Shown one piece after another: positions 37,101 to 52,100 of a stretch of 64,000 nt of DNA. A program made the translations under genes and the position numbers. Source of the stretch: Prostheceraeus crozeri (Eukaryota > Platyhelminthes > Polycladida > Euryleptidae); the NCBI GenBank assembly GCA_907163375.1, contig CAJQUW010000614.1, positions 372,001-436,000 of the forward strand, given 5' to 3'. Under the pieces are notes generated by a model that searched no databases, had not been told where the DNA came from, and saw only the letters and a program-made list of their open reading frames with translations. Positions within the stretch are counted from its first letter, which is position 1. Every line of letters begins with the position of its first letter.

Positions 37101-40100
37101 TCTAGTTCTGGCCGTGACCATCAGCATTGAGGAATGTCATCTTTAGTCCCCTACACGCAGACAAGGCAATTTATCTGTGTGTCTTAGGACTATTCGGATA
37201 GTACAGGAAAATGGTCTTCTCTTCAAATTTTAGCATCACTACTACCCCACTGGTGCTTGGACGGCACTGACATAGACTTAAGCAGGAGTGCCCTGATACT
37301 TTCAGAACAGATACCCCTCCAGTCGACGTCCAATGACATCCTAGGGGCTAAGCTTCTATACTTGAAGGTGGACAAGTCACTGTGCTATGCAAAACTGCTA
37401 TTTCAAAATGCAAGTTCTCCTAGTGCGTTGGCTCCATCATGAGGCATCTAGCATTCTTGAAAAGAAGGTGATGCTTCGATCGATGCAAGGTATAAAGAAG
37501 AGAGAAGGCCAAGAACATGGTGGGTGAATGATATGGAGACAGAGACGGAGATATTAACGAGGCAGAAATTTGAAGAGGTCATCAATCGACATTAATGAAA
37601 TCGTCTCATTCTGGTGGTCGATGAAAGTTGTAATCAACTAGACGGCAGCAGATAACTATATTAGTACATGCATGTAAAAGACAGGAAAATTATCTATGAA
37701 AATTCCTCAACTACTCAAATCAATGCTCTGGTGATGTGTAAGACCATAAAACTTTAAAATGTGCTGTTCAATTTTTGCCGTTCTTATTTTGTGACAGCTG
37801 TTCAATGTCTTAAACAGTTGTGAACACTGTCTTGTCATACAAGAACTGCTGAACATGGTTGATGAAAATAGGTTATTTGGAAATCTGTGCTGAGTACATG
37901 TTTCACCTGATCCATTCCAACTTCGAATGGTTAGCAAATTTATGAGGCTAATTTTCTATGAATGCGAAGTTGAAATCATTTTCAAGATCACCATCGCTTG
38001 ATATCACAGTGCTCCTGAGATATGTGAAAAGGTTCACTTTTTCAATACTTGGGTCGTTTACTTTAATAGCCATCGATTGACTAATTCATAAAGTCAGCAA
38101 CATGCATCGCCGCAATCTTTTCGAAACTGATCGTCAAATCGCAGTACCTAGCGAAAATAAGGATCTTATAGCAGCATCCTTATCATCTGCGAGTATTAAT
38201 CTCGAGTGCACAGCGCAATAAAAAACGAAATCCATATCTCGCATGTGAACTCCTTTCATCCTCTACGTGGACTCCCACGGTCTTCAAAAATTTGACGAAT
38301 TGATTGCTTCTTTCATTCCAAAGTCGCCAACTGTTAGGAGGACCTGAGTGGACAGCACACATCCTTGTCTTACTGCATAAGCGATGTTAAGGATCAAAGG
38401 AAGCATCTGCAAATTCAGTGGGAAGCAGACTCAGGTTTTTGGTAAAATGACGTTTGCTTGTGTTCTCTCGGATTAAATGAGAAGCACCAAGGCTAGAGCC
38501 ATAATTTTTGGCATGGAATATCTCCTGGTCACACAATAACAAGTTCATCTACTTTTGTATAAGAAGTCAAACACGATTAGATTTTTCAAGCATCATCGCA
38601 TCGTCAAACACAACGTTCTGATTAAGTTCCAGCTGTAACCTACTTGCTTTAAACACTTCCTCGAAGACATCACCGATCGGAGGCATGATAAGAACACATA
38701 CAGGATAGAAATTGGCCTGAAGACATGCCATGCTAAAAGTTATGACTCAAAAGAATGACTGGTGCTTCCTAATTAACCTCTAAACTGAGGCATTTTAGGG
38801 ACTGATGAAAAAGCCTCTGATTTGGTTTCAGAGTATTTACCACGAGCATTCTTCGCGTTAATCATAAGCAAAATACATCGCATTCATTTCCAGAGTGAGG
38901 TATTACTGAAGAGGTATTTAAGTCAGACACATCGGTCGCAGTGAGAAGACTTAGAAGAACCACAATCTGCATAATATCCGATTGGATTGCATTCCTTTGA
39001 TACTTTCTGTCAAGAACGGAAACCAGATTGAACTCGGCAGAAGGGTAGCATTGTAGCCGTCATAGATATTGTGTACTGCATTCACTGAAAGTTCAGTTTT
39101 CAGTCTCGCTCCCCTCATCTGTGCCCTGGTCTGTTTGAAGCAAACGTTAAACAACTGAAATATATCCCCCAGTGACTGAAGAATACAACTGTAAATTATA
39201 AATTGAACTAGTACATTCGAAAACAAAAGAGAAGTTCAATCTCACCTTCAAGCACTCGACAATCTCCCTGGAGCGCATCCTGGTGAATCTTGCCTCCTTC
39301 CACATCACTGGTGCTTGCATACATCCTGTGAATACAAAGAAGAGGATCTGCCCGACACTGCTTGACTTGAGAGCAAGCACAATTCGGTTAACAATCTCTC
39401 GATTCGCAGCCCGTCTTGGTGATGCCACAATAATGTTCACCAGAGAATCTGTTGTGATGGTGATGAGGTGGGAAGCTTGTGTAACCACTTTTTGGATGAG
39501 ACGGACGAGGAGAGACGAGAAGAGAGGCCGGTTAGGACGTGTCTCTTGATCCTGAAGAGGGTCATCGTCCAAGTCGATGCACATGGCCATGATGTGCTTG
39601 AAGGCGAGATGGAGATACGATGAAAATACATCAATGGCTTCCCGAGCATGGTCTTTCACTTCTCTCTCCTTCAACCTCTTCATATACCATTCCTGAATAA
39701 TGGGTTCATATCTTTAGTATAAAATATAACATATAATCGACAAGTAGAATACTCATGAAATTATATTGAAGTAATTATTCTGACAATATAGGTAGTAGGC
39801 TTGTAAAGTACTAGAAAAGCAACATAATAAAAAACTGTTGTAGACTGGAATATCAGCATTATATAAGAAATTATTTATCAACAAGAGGGAGCTGTGGACA
39901 CCAATCATGATCTGGATCTACGCAACGAATACATGTTCATCTCGATCGTAGTCACAAAACTGGAAACAATTTGGTCATCATGAAAAAATAAAGACAGCCT
40001 GACCAATAGACACTTAATGCTCGGAAAGCTTCTGTCTAATCTTGTGTATAGACAAGTGTCAAGCATTTCCATCGTATGGATCATCAATCACTTCTCTCAC

Positions 40101-43100
40101 ATCACGTCTCACACAACCTGTATTCTAAACAACAACAAGGTTATTCGCATAAATGCTATGGTATGGTGAAACAGCCATTGAGGAATGGCAGCAGTTTATT
40201 CTCATTATTCCACTAAGCAATAAAATAGCATGGCTGAAATGAAGTCGAGTGCCTATATTTAATTCTGTATACAACACGCTCCAAATAGGGGTGCCCGAAT
40301 CAAGATAATCATAATTGACAATCTACAATTTATAATCTTAAACATGTATCATATCCATTAATCGCTCTGATGCTCTGTATCATTAAAATCATCCAATGCG
40401 TGTTATTAAGTACTTAAGTGAGCCTACAGAACATCAGGGGCTAAGCAAAAATCTTCATATATATTATGTTGATCATGCATATTAACAAACATTCCGTTGA
40501 CTTTATTGAGCGTAATGAAAAAATTAATTTCGTAATTTTGCTTTTTTTAACTTGTCTGTCCTCCTATGTACACATACCATTATCAATAACCGTCTTCACA
40601 TGTGTTCGCTGATAAAACAATTCGAAAGCAATCAATTCCCTAGTGCTAGCAGACATACAGAGAATGATAACATAATGTTGAATTATTTCTCGATACACTT
40701 ACAGAAAGAGAGAATTGCAAATCCAAGATCCATTGAATGAATACTTCGAGATCACTCATTTTCTCTCGCACCATGTACATCATGCCCTCATTAGTAGCTG
40801 CTCCACGCAACAGAATTAAAAGAAAAACAGCATTACTACTGGGAAGCTTTTCCCACCAACATTCTTCAGACTTCATTTGACTATGGATGTCCTTTACTAG
40901 ATTGAAAGCAAGTGGACAGCAATCCTTTACCGCTGGACACAAGTAATGTGCTGGATTATCGAGAATAGAATATATGCGTGACATGATGCCATCTGGGATC
41001 CGCGAATTTTGGTAGAGATCAAGTAGCACTGCCAACCAATCAAGTTTCAACTTGGCAATTGAACCTTTGTCATCGTTCTTACCAAGGCAACATATATAGT
41101 TGTTAAAAATCCGCACCAGTTCGTCCAGATATCTGTATCCGACTCTAAAGTGAGATAATCAGGACGTTAATGTGCACATTGTGCAAATAAGCAATAAGTA
41201 ACAATCAAAATATGAATGTGTAGCAGAACATCATGGAATCTTATATTATATTGTTTACTTTTAACCGAGCCTGAGGTCGTCTGTCCTTTGGTAAGTATTG
41301 GCAGGAACGAAAAATACATGTCAAAATACGTTTCTTTGGTGATAAGATTGCAATGATGAATTGTATACAGGAGAAAAGGTTTAAAACAAAATGCACATTA
41401 TATACAATATGTTAAATTGATATGGCAAGTATTGGAATGACCGACAAAACATAGTGTCAACATGGACCCTCTCGCTCTCATAATAGCAAGCCTTTTCATT
41501 TGGCCTAGTTTAGTCTGAGAGTAGGAACCGCTTCCTGTCAATGTCCTGGACGTCATATCATCATCAGGCTGAGGGCACTGCACTATTGCTGAATTCGGTT
41601 GATTTTTGTCTGCAGAACCGCAATCACTGCAACCAATTAATCATATCCTTGAAAAAAGAAAGATTATCCTTATGTAGACAACATTTGTATGTTCATCAAC
41701 TTGAACGTTAAGAACAAATTATTAATAGTACGTGTGATACAATTAGTTCTTCGATGAAATGCTGCTGGCTATTTTTGATAACGTCAGTTGATGATGCGAG
41801 AAGATCACTGATGCAAATAATATATTGCATTTTCAAGATTTTCAAGTATTTAGTATGTTAAGTGTAGTTGTGGTTCTACTATGAAAAAGGTTAGGAAAGA
41901 ATCAACCAAAGTCATCAGTATGCATCACCAATGACAGCTGCCTGAAGGAAGTAGAACGAAGTGACGTCTCAGCAATCGACAAGGAAACGACTCTTATAAC
42001 CAAATAAGGACAGGGATCCGCCGTTGTCGTTTTCATTTCAAATTGTACGGACAGACATGTTATGCTTTGCCTCTGCATGGATCCCCAATATACAGCTCGA
42101 AGGTCATTTTATGTACCACTTGAATATTTCAGAGGAGTTGTACTGATATTTGTTGGGGAGGCGGGGTAGGTCATAATTAATCACGGAGATATCTGATGTC
42201 ATGCAAATAAGGGGAGGGGATTCAACTTTTCCTTTTACATCCTTGATATGTGCTTCGCATATACCTTGATTATATTCTTTTTACATTCCTGATGCGTGTT
42301 TTTGTTTAAACGACATGATTCCCCTGCTTCAACATGTCCGCAGACAATCGTGATACATGCACAATTTCAAGTTCAGGTTATGGCGAAGGCATTGTGTCGT
42401 CATTTTAATTCTTAAAATCATTAATGGATGTAATTTATTCACTGGTTTATCGCAATATATTTCTATATCTATGTGTCGAAAGTGTACGTATGTCTTCATG
42501 CATGCAATGATTCTCATTTCACGAATAAAAGCGCTTCTACTACTCCCGTAGGTGCATCACGTTCTAATCGATACCATTTGTTTGTTGCTGCTGGCATTAT
42601 CATAATAAGAGTAGTAACAATTAGTCGTAAAAGACAGCAGCGCGACAAATCACGAACAAATTGAGTTTAGTTGTCCTAAATGTTGGACACCAATGAATTA
42701 TCTGAGACTTTGAAGTTTGTTACTCAGAACACCTTCCTTGTTTGATTAGATTGATTGCTATATTTGGTAACAAGAATAAAACTGCCAAACTTCATCTACA
42801 TGCAAGTAAATTAGGAATTTACAGTGCAACTCAACGTTGAGGGACTGTAACTCAGTCTGCAATTTTGCAGAACCGAAACATTTCATGAAATGCACACGAT
42901 CGGTAGTGGTGATGGAGACTGTACACCCTCGCAGCTATCGCGAGGTTTATAAGGTGCGGTATGTAGTGGATGAGGACTTTCAATGGGGCCCATCGATCGC
43001 CCTCTTAGGTGCACAGGTCCCACGGTGTGAGAGCTGTGTGTATTTGTGACACGAGAAGAGATGCTTTGTGTACTGAAAATTAGGGATGTGCCGATATATC

Positions 43101-46100
43101 GGCCGATTATCGGCAGCTTTTGTAACATATCGGTTATCGGCCGATATCTAAAAAAATGCCGATAGTTTACCGATATTTCTGTCACTGAAAATTGCATTTT
43201 TAAATGGGCATTTTTTATCACATGTAGCGATTATCTAAAATATCAAATGAAGGAAAAATCAAATAGTTTCAATAATGAATATACACAATACACATATTCA
43301 GATAAGCTACACAATCAAAAATAGATTGGACTTGCATTTTGACTGAATGTTTTCCAAGTATGCTCCGCTGTTCCTGCTAGCTGGATAGTGAAACTAAATG
43401 TAGACTCCAAAAGCTACAAGAATTCAAGTGAGTTTCCAAAACCATTCAATTTGATCTCGTGTCTTTTTGCAATACAGATTCAGTACTGATATACTTACTT
43501 ATTTGAATGGAGTTATATGAATGCATTACGTCAATACCTGTATGTCATACTTTTAATGTCTCTTTCCACCAATGGTGCAAATATGTATCAAAAATATTGA
43601 ATATTTGAATATGTTCAGTGCTAAGTTTTGAATCCTTATCCAAAGCTGTTTTGTTTTCAAGACATGAATTTCGACATAAGCGTCAAGCAGTGCTGAAGGC
43701 CATTTTCAGGTAAACTACAGTTCACAACAGAGCATCGATTGGGGTACTTTTTTCGTTTTAAGTATTAATATTGAAGCCATGTTTTGCAGTGAATACATGA
43801 AAAATAGAGTATCTTGACTTAAAACATTCACACGCATGGTTATGTATTGTGTGAAGAATCTATTGTCAAATGGGCGGATACTAAATGGGTTAAATAATTA
43901 GGGACACTGTACACGCTATTGTAAATTGACTATGTTGCATGAACATCAATATCGGTAGTGCCGATATATCGGCCGATATTTGATTTTTTTGCCGATAAAT
44001 GATCGGTATCGGTTATCGGCGAAATTTCTCATATCGGCACATCCCTACTTAAAATAAAAGACAATGAGGTAATGGACCATTCCATGCCAAACATTATGAT
44101 TCTAGACTTAGTATGTCTCACATTGAGACACAGCAATGTTAGTATGCATCACAGTGACACTTTGTCAGCAAAAACGGGTAGCCTCAGTCGATCGACTTCC
44201 CATTGGATTTGCATGTATTTTCTCTCATCATGTCTGACAAGAAGAGGAACTTGGTAGAATTCGACAGACGAACAGATTCGTAGAAGCCAACCGACTATTA
44301 ATCATTGCTATTAATCTATTACTAATAATGATTATGGATTGCTATTGGAATTGATTAATGCCTAAATGCCTGTGACCCTCCAAATTCCAATGAGGACTGG
44401 AACCTTATTGTAAACCCGTTTCCACGGCAGCTACGCATGTTAAACGTCACAATTCCAGAAGTTTCTTACAGCAATTACACACGTACTCTGGTTGATCTTT
44501 GAATATAGAATTCAGAGCGCTCTCTGGATTGTTGGCTTCTCGCAGATAAGTTGCCAGCTGCTGCAGAGCAGTCATTGGTTCTCCTATCACTCGCGTTGGT
44601 AGACAACCAACAGAATTTCGTCTTACAAGCAGTTCTTGATGAGCAAAGAATGCTCCAAGGTCCGCACCGACCTCTTCCTCTTCATCCTCCTCTCGAGACC
44701 AAGCCAGAAAGTGAGTCCCGCTAACACTTGCATGTGTTATCAAATCTTTGTCCAATTGACGAATTCGGAAGTTTGTGAAGCGAGATGAATCAACTTGGTA
44801 CACCAGGTTGTCTGAAAACAAGAGCACACAATATCAATTTCATAGAATGGAAAAACAAAGAAAGCATACTTGTTATGAAAGGATGGACTGCTATCAGCGT
44901 TGATGTGGAAATAAATTTCTCCATTCAAAATCCTTGGCAAAGGAAAAGACTTGACAAGGATGAAAACTTCCACTAAAACTTGAAAACTTGTTCCGTGTTT
45001 TAATTTTGTTTCGAGAAAGTAAACTTCCCTTCAGCTACTCTATACCATGTAAATTCCATTACAAATTTAGCTATAATAACGTCACATCACTTTCGCTATA
45101 AATGCAAATAATCAAGCAAAAACAAAAATTCAAAAGACATAGATTATCAGCTGTAGAACTAAAAACACCAACGACCCGCAGTTGGAGCATTAAACGAAAA
45201 TTTCATAAATTCAATAGAACAATATTCAATTTGTTTAGCACATCTGCAGATGATCATACTCGTACATGATCAGGTCACGTGCAGATGAAGGGAATGACCG
45301 ATGTCACATGTAGTGCATGAGATTGCAGAAAAATAAAACAAAACTTTAATTCACTTTTCTACGTTATCACTAACACAACTTTCATGCTGATCATCGACTG
45401 TGCATTCGTATTTTCATTCATTGTTATATTGATGGTTCTCATAATATGGTTAATCGATTCCAAGCAATGGAGAAAAGGTGCTATCTAAGAGCTTGAGGTT
45501 TGAGGTCTTCAACTCATTTCCATTCAGATAAAAAGTGGTGATGCAGTGAGTTACAACCTTCATGAAAACATGCAACAAGCAACTTCCTACTCCTTTGGTC
45601 AGCATGCAATGTACAGGGTGTTTCAGTTGATCTGGACGATTTTTGGCTTATGCAATCCTTTTGAAACGCACTGTAATTAGTTGTTTCTTCTACCAAAAAC
45701 AGTAGTTATGTCAACGCATGAATTGTTCTAGCAAGTAACGTGTGACTGAATTCGTTGCGTGTGAACAGACTTCATAATGGTGATGCGATCTGCTAGTGTG
45801 TGCGAGTTTCATGCATTTTCAATCAGAAATGGAGTACAAAGATTTGACGAACGTTGAAATTGCCAAAATCGTAGCATCTATCACTTTTAACTGTGAAAAA
45901 GCTCGACGGATGTTTCAAGAAGAAATGATAAAGAAGCGCCACCTGTTCGAACTCTACGACACTAGAAGGACCGTTTCGTGGAAACTCTGTCACTTCATCC
46001 TCGCTCGCATGCCGGTAACCAATACAATCGCCGCGGGTCTGATGAGAAAAAAGACGCGTTCGCTGCGTTTGCTTGCAACGTTCAGCTGCACAGCAACGTC

Positions 46101-49100
46101 AGGTGTCACCAGCCACCGTCAATCGGATATTGAAAGAAGACTGCCTCCGTCCTTGGAAGTTCAAGTCTATGCAAGAGCTTCAAATAGATGATTTTTTATG
46201 CGCACAGCTCTTTGTGAGACGATCTTGGAGAGACATCGCAGAGCTCGTGACTTCGTGATGAACATAAATTTCAGTGACGAGGCAACATTTCATGTGACCG
46301 GTTTCATTAATGAACACAATGCGTTCATCTTTTCACATGATAACCCTCGAACTGTTGCAGTGACATGATAAGCTATGGTTTCACCACAGAACGGTATACT
46401 TTTCAAGCTGATCGATTCTACGGTCACTGCTCCGGTATATCGACTGAAATAGCCTGTACAGGCGAAAAAATCGGTCGTCGGACGTCGAATGTTTCGAAAT
46501 ATAAATAAATAATTTAGAAACCGGCCGACACATTGGAAAAATAAATTATTGCTAAAAGGGCCGACTTTTTTTTAAAATAATCTTATTTGCCTAACAAACA
46601 CTATTTCTTGCAATACTTTCAACAATCTCAGAAGCAATAATTACACTATGATGAAACACTGCATCTGCCACAATGGGTATGAAACTTGTCTAGTGCTGTA
46701 ATGCAATAATAGTTGCTATTTATTCACTTTTTTGGGGCCTCAGTCCGAATGCTTCCTTATTGCATCTCGGTAGTTGTTTCGTTCTTCCGTGTTCTCGTCT
46801 TCGGAGGTCGAGGTCTCCATGGAATTAATACTAAACCTTTCCCAGTTAGCAAAATGTTCACTCAACGTCATCCTAAGTAGGAGCTATCTCGAGAGTGACG
46901 CTTGGCGCACGCGGAACGTTTCCTAATGACTAATTTTACTTGCATTGTGAAGTTCAATAAAATTGACGCTCTTCAATTGAAATTCGCTCTCAATAGCAAC
47001 TCGATCCCGAGTCTAAAGAAAAGCTGTTCACAGGGCACTTGTAATACTGTTGATCTAAGCACTGTAAAAGAAATTAGTAGTGAAGAAGAAATTGGCTGAC
47101 TTTTTAGGCCTTCAAGCACTGGCCTCCAGAAATCATTAATTTAGAAACTGGCCACTGGCCAGCCGCCTCGGAAAAATAAATAATTGGCAGGTTTTTTCGT
47201 CAGTACAGTATTGTGCGACTTGCAAGAACTCGTATTGACAGATTCAATTATGTCCATAGTAGGTTGAGCTTAAATCATTATTCGAATACAACCGCACATG
47301 TAAACCTCGCATCTACAGTGAGAAAAATTACTCATTCTACATAAAATTGTCCAATACATCAGATGATGGACATTCAAATGGAAATCTTATTTGACTGTAA
47401 TTGCCATGTAAGATGTGTTTTCCAAGGAAAAGGAAGTCATGAGCTTCTTCCCGGGCAGCCTTGACCAGATTGTTTTATATATTTTCTCCCCAGCAAACAC
47501 TCACCATACGTCATGACAATGATAGTATTCGGACCAGCAGCCATGCCGCGCACATCTGAGAAGGTTTCCATAACGATTGCTGCCCTGGAGTTGGCGAGAG
47601 GAGGTCCACCAGCTCCACCCCTCAGTCGTGTCATCAAAGCATTGGCACTGCCTGTTCCTAATCGTCCCACGCGATTTTCCAAACCTTCTACCAACAAGTG
47701 ATGACTTTCCGTCAGAATAAGTGACAAATCACCGGCTGCGGCCACTCTAATAGGTCTGTACTGACCAAACCAAGCATTGGCAGGGGCCTGTGGCATCACA
47801 ACTAAACGTCGAATAGCTCGAGCCTCCATAGACATCAGTGTCGCGTGTTCAGCTGGTCTTCTGCAACCAAGAGTCCATACACTGCCGTCCTCTAACAGCA
47901 CTACAGTATGATATGTGCTGCATGACACCTGACGGACTGCCGACAATCCATCCACCTGTCAGAGAAAGGGAATTTAACATGATTACACTGCCTCCCATTA
48001 CACAGCAGGCAGTATATAATACTTTTGTAATCTCACAAGAACCGCCAGCACACTTGACACTGTCCACAGGACGAAACGCGTCGGGATTTTATTGTCTTTT
48101 ACAAAATAAACACTACGTGTCGAAACAAGGGGAGAGACCATTTTTCTTTTTGAAACATGACCTTAACATGATTACTATATTATACTTCTTATATTTCAAT
48201 AAACAAATCATTCAGCATTTTTCTACATGATCATATGAAAAGCAGCCTACATAACACAATTTTGGACAATGAAGAACAAGTACTAAATGATGAACATCCA
48301 CCCTTAACAGCACCTGAATTAGAGCAATCACCCGACAGACACGCACGCAGAACGAATCTCTTCTCGTTAATAGAATTCTTATGCGGTTCACTCTTCCCGC
48401 ATCTTTTACAAATCACAACCACACATTGCAAAACATCTATTCTCTTGCACTGACATGCACACAACACTCACAGGACCTGCTGCTGAGAATGGGCGCTGAG
48501 CATTCTCGACTTAAAATTTTCAGAAATATCCGTAATAATACCACTTACCACATATCAAAAATTAACAACAGTTTTTGATCATCTAAAGAATACTGGAAAA
48601 TCCATTACGGAGACAACTACAAATGATCGATACATTGTTCGATTTGTTAAATACAAGTCTTCCCACTTCTACGCCCAATAATACAACGAAGTCAATGAAC
48701 TCTTAATTTTCGAGAAAATGAATTTACGAAATCACTAATTACAGAAAGGAATTGAAAGTGAAAATAATCAATAAACGAAAGAATTTACAACGAATATAGG
48801 CAACTGATATTCAACAGTTAATGCTCATCGTGAGCTATCAATCATTTTTGATGCCAACACATATTTTGGCAGACAACAATTGCAACATTCAAATTCAAGT
48901 ATGTGAAGTTCTCAGTCAGAGAATCTGATATTGCAGGAAGAATTGCGACTGTCATACAGTAGAATACTTCTATTTGGATTGTGCGGCAATGGTGTGAGTT
49001 ATATGTACAAATAAATAACAAAAATTGACGAATACTAATAATATTTCATTGACAGAAAATAATCTAAGTCGAGATAAATATCAAGTATTGAATATTTATT

Positions 49101-52100
49101 TTGACTTAGCTTATTTTCTGTCAATGAAATATTATTGGTGTTCGTTATTTTTTTATTTCCATAGAATACTATTTTGTTCACAAATGAAAAACACTCAAGT
49201 AACTTATTCTGGAGTTACGATTAGATAATGCTTTGATAAGTAACAATGCAAGATAACACATTCTACCTACCTTCATTGGCATATAGACAGTCTGTGAGCA
49301 CAGTCCCAATTGCCCATAATCATTAGATCCCCACGTATACAATGAACCGTCTCGCGTTACAGCAGCACTGTGTCGCCCTCCTGCAGACACACCGACCACC
49401 GATGGTGCGTCCGAGCCGCCTCCAAGGACGAGTACTGGTCTTAGATTCACTTCATTGTTGGCCGTTCCTCTGCCTAACGCACCATGTTCACCGCATCCTG
49501 ATGAGTACACGGCACCATCAGCAGTCAGTGCCAAGACATGAGCGCCAGTCTCCAACCAATTATTGGCTGATATTTGTACCACATGAGGTCGGAAAGGTGA
49601 CCGCCGCAACCCACGAGATTCTTCTAGTTTGATCTCGAAAATCTGGTAGGTTTCCAGATGAAAATATGCGCCTCGACGACTGACACTTCCAGACGTAACG
49701 AATACGTGCCCATCAGTGGTCAGGAGAAAAGTTTTTCCATATGCTGCCTCTGACGATAAAATGCTGAAAAACATATTCAGTGCTAGTCTGTCGATGAATA
49801 GAAAACTCATGGACAGCATTTCAGAGAAAAAAGCACAGGAAAAGTTGAGAACTATATGTCAACGAAAGCCTGAAAAGCTACCATTAACATATTAACATTA
49901 ACTTATGCGTTTAGTCAGTTTATTACAAATACTTCATCGTCGTTTGCATTCAATTTCCGTTCGGTTTGGCGTAGGCTGAATTTTAGCGGATCTTGAGGCA
50001 GCGATCATCCCTAACAGATTGGGCACCAAGTCGTATCAGGATTGACAATTGCATCCTGCTTTGAGGCTATCTTCTGTACACTTCATTGCCTCGTTTGTTC
50101 GTTACAGACTGACTAGTCGGAGTTTCCGATATACGCCCTATTGGTAGAGTATCGTCTAGATGCAGGCGTCGACGACGATAGGCTGAGCTTCGAGCACTTA
50201 AGAGAGAATGTGACTCGCTATACCTCTCTACTCAAGAAAATTTTCTCTTTTTTCTTCGTAAGCGAGCGAGAGAGAGAGAGATTGGTAGATAGAACTTCAC
50301 GCTTAGACGAGTTGACTACATTTCTTTGCACGATATCTAGTAACCACGTGTCCAAGTATCCTTCGTGATTATCTTTCTAAAATATTCAGTCATTAATTCA
50401 AGTATTATGCTTACCTGATTCCTGTCGAACTGTCTCCAATTATCAACTTCAGAGGCCTCTGAGTTGCCGATGACTGTCCTGGAGCAGCTTCGGTGATATT
50501 GAGAGGACAAAAGTAGTTTTTTACCGAAGCTGGACGGGCAATAGATGAGCCACTTTCAGACGATCCGTTGTGGCATTCAAGAGCTCGATTAATCTGAAAA
50601 AATTGTCGCAAAGATGAATAAGTTGCTTGAATCGTTATTACACGTAATACACATGACACACAGTATATACACATGATGCACATAGTATAGACATGACCGA
50701 TTCGAGTTATAGGATAGTTCATGTGCTCAGATCAGACACTGCAATAAAATCATAGGTAAATATCGAACATTTTCCTGGTGTGCAAATACTGATGGTGAAA
50801 ATCCGATGGTGCACAAATACTGGAGTTTAATCTGTGCGGATAAGGAGAGACTAGGTCGTGAGCAAAACATTCTAGCATTTGAAGTCACTGTAGCTTCGGA
50901 AATCGTTTAAGTTACTGAATAGGCTATTCATAATGTTATTTCCATATTTTCTACCGCTCATCCAATATAAATTAGATGCTACAAAATTGAACCGCCATGA
51001 CGTCATCTTTCCGATAGACGCATTCACAAACTCTGAATGTAGACAAGTTTTATTAATGGAAGTCAAAAGACTGAATGTAGAACTGTTAGGAAAAATTCTA
51101 AACGGTGTCCGCCTTAACTAGCAACTTATTTAAATGTCTATGTTGTAAGTCAATTGCTTATTAAAGTTTGCTATGAAAGACGAATTTTAGTAATAAAAAT
51201 GAACATATCTGCATGAGAAGATGAATTCGTTGAATTATCGCCCAACATTCCGCTATAACACATCTTGGCAATTCATCAGCAAAACTGACTTCAAAGCATT
51301 CAATCATCTACAAAACTGTCTGTACATTCGGCTCACCTCAATAGCGAGATACTCGCATATTCGCTTAGATACACTGAATCCAGCAGAGGTGGATAAGTCA
51401 TGATAGCAGCCATAGAAGTGGATAATAGTGCACTAGAATGGAAGTTTGATATCTTGCCTATGTACAATGATGGCACATGGAAAAATCTATGGTTTGTAGA
51501 TCTGCTTCGATCTAAAACATCGTATCATAGTCAAACTATTTGACAAGTTGGTTCTGGAAGTTGTTGACAGTAAATTGCAGGATTTTCATGAATGGAACTT
51601 TAAGTGAGATGGCAGCATTGTTTCATGTGAATTAGCCTACTATTCCATGGATTAATATACTGTGTCTATTTGTAGCAGTCATTGACAACTATTTTCTAAT
51701 TTTTCGATACTGGAATGTGAATCAAAATTTGGTTCAGAGTCATAATCGAATGTGGTCGGTGTGCTGTTTGTGAGAATATCTCAAGAATTAAAGGAATTAA
51801 TTCTTTAATTATTGGATAATTTCTCCTTCTAGCGGTTAAGAAACCTGGCGCTTTCTGGAATAAACACATTGAAAGCTTCTTTACCGACAGTCCTTTCCGG
51901 ATAAATGAAATATCGCTGGATCCTTTCAATTAATTACTAAATGACTTATGTGATACAGTGGGCCGTATGCATAAAAATGAGATTTTCTCAAAAAGAAGTT
52001 CTCAGATATGAAGCTAAAATATTCTCATACTTAAGATTTTCTCATTTATGTATGCATAAAGTTCTGCTCGGAGTAGAAGAAATTCTCTTTCAATGCTAAG

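Noticed and set aside
50265-50282. GA-dinucleotide microsatellite
   Set aside because: Only a short run of GAGAGA, too brief to list as a repeat feature.
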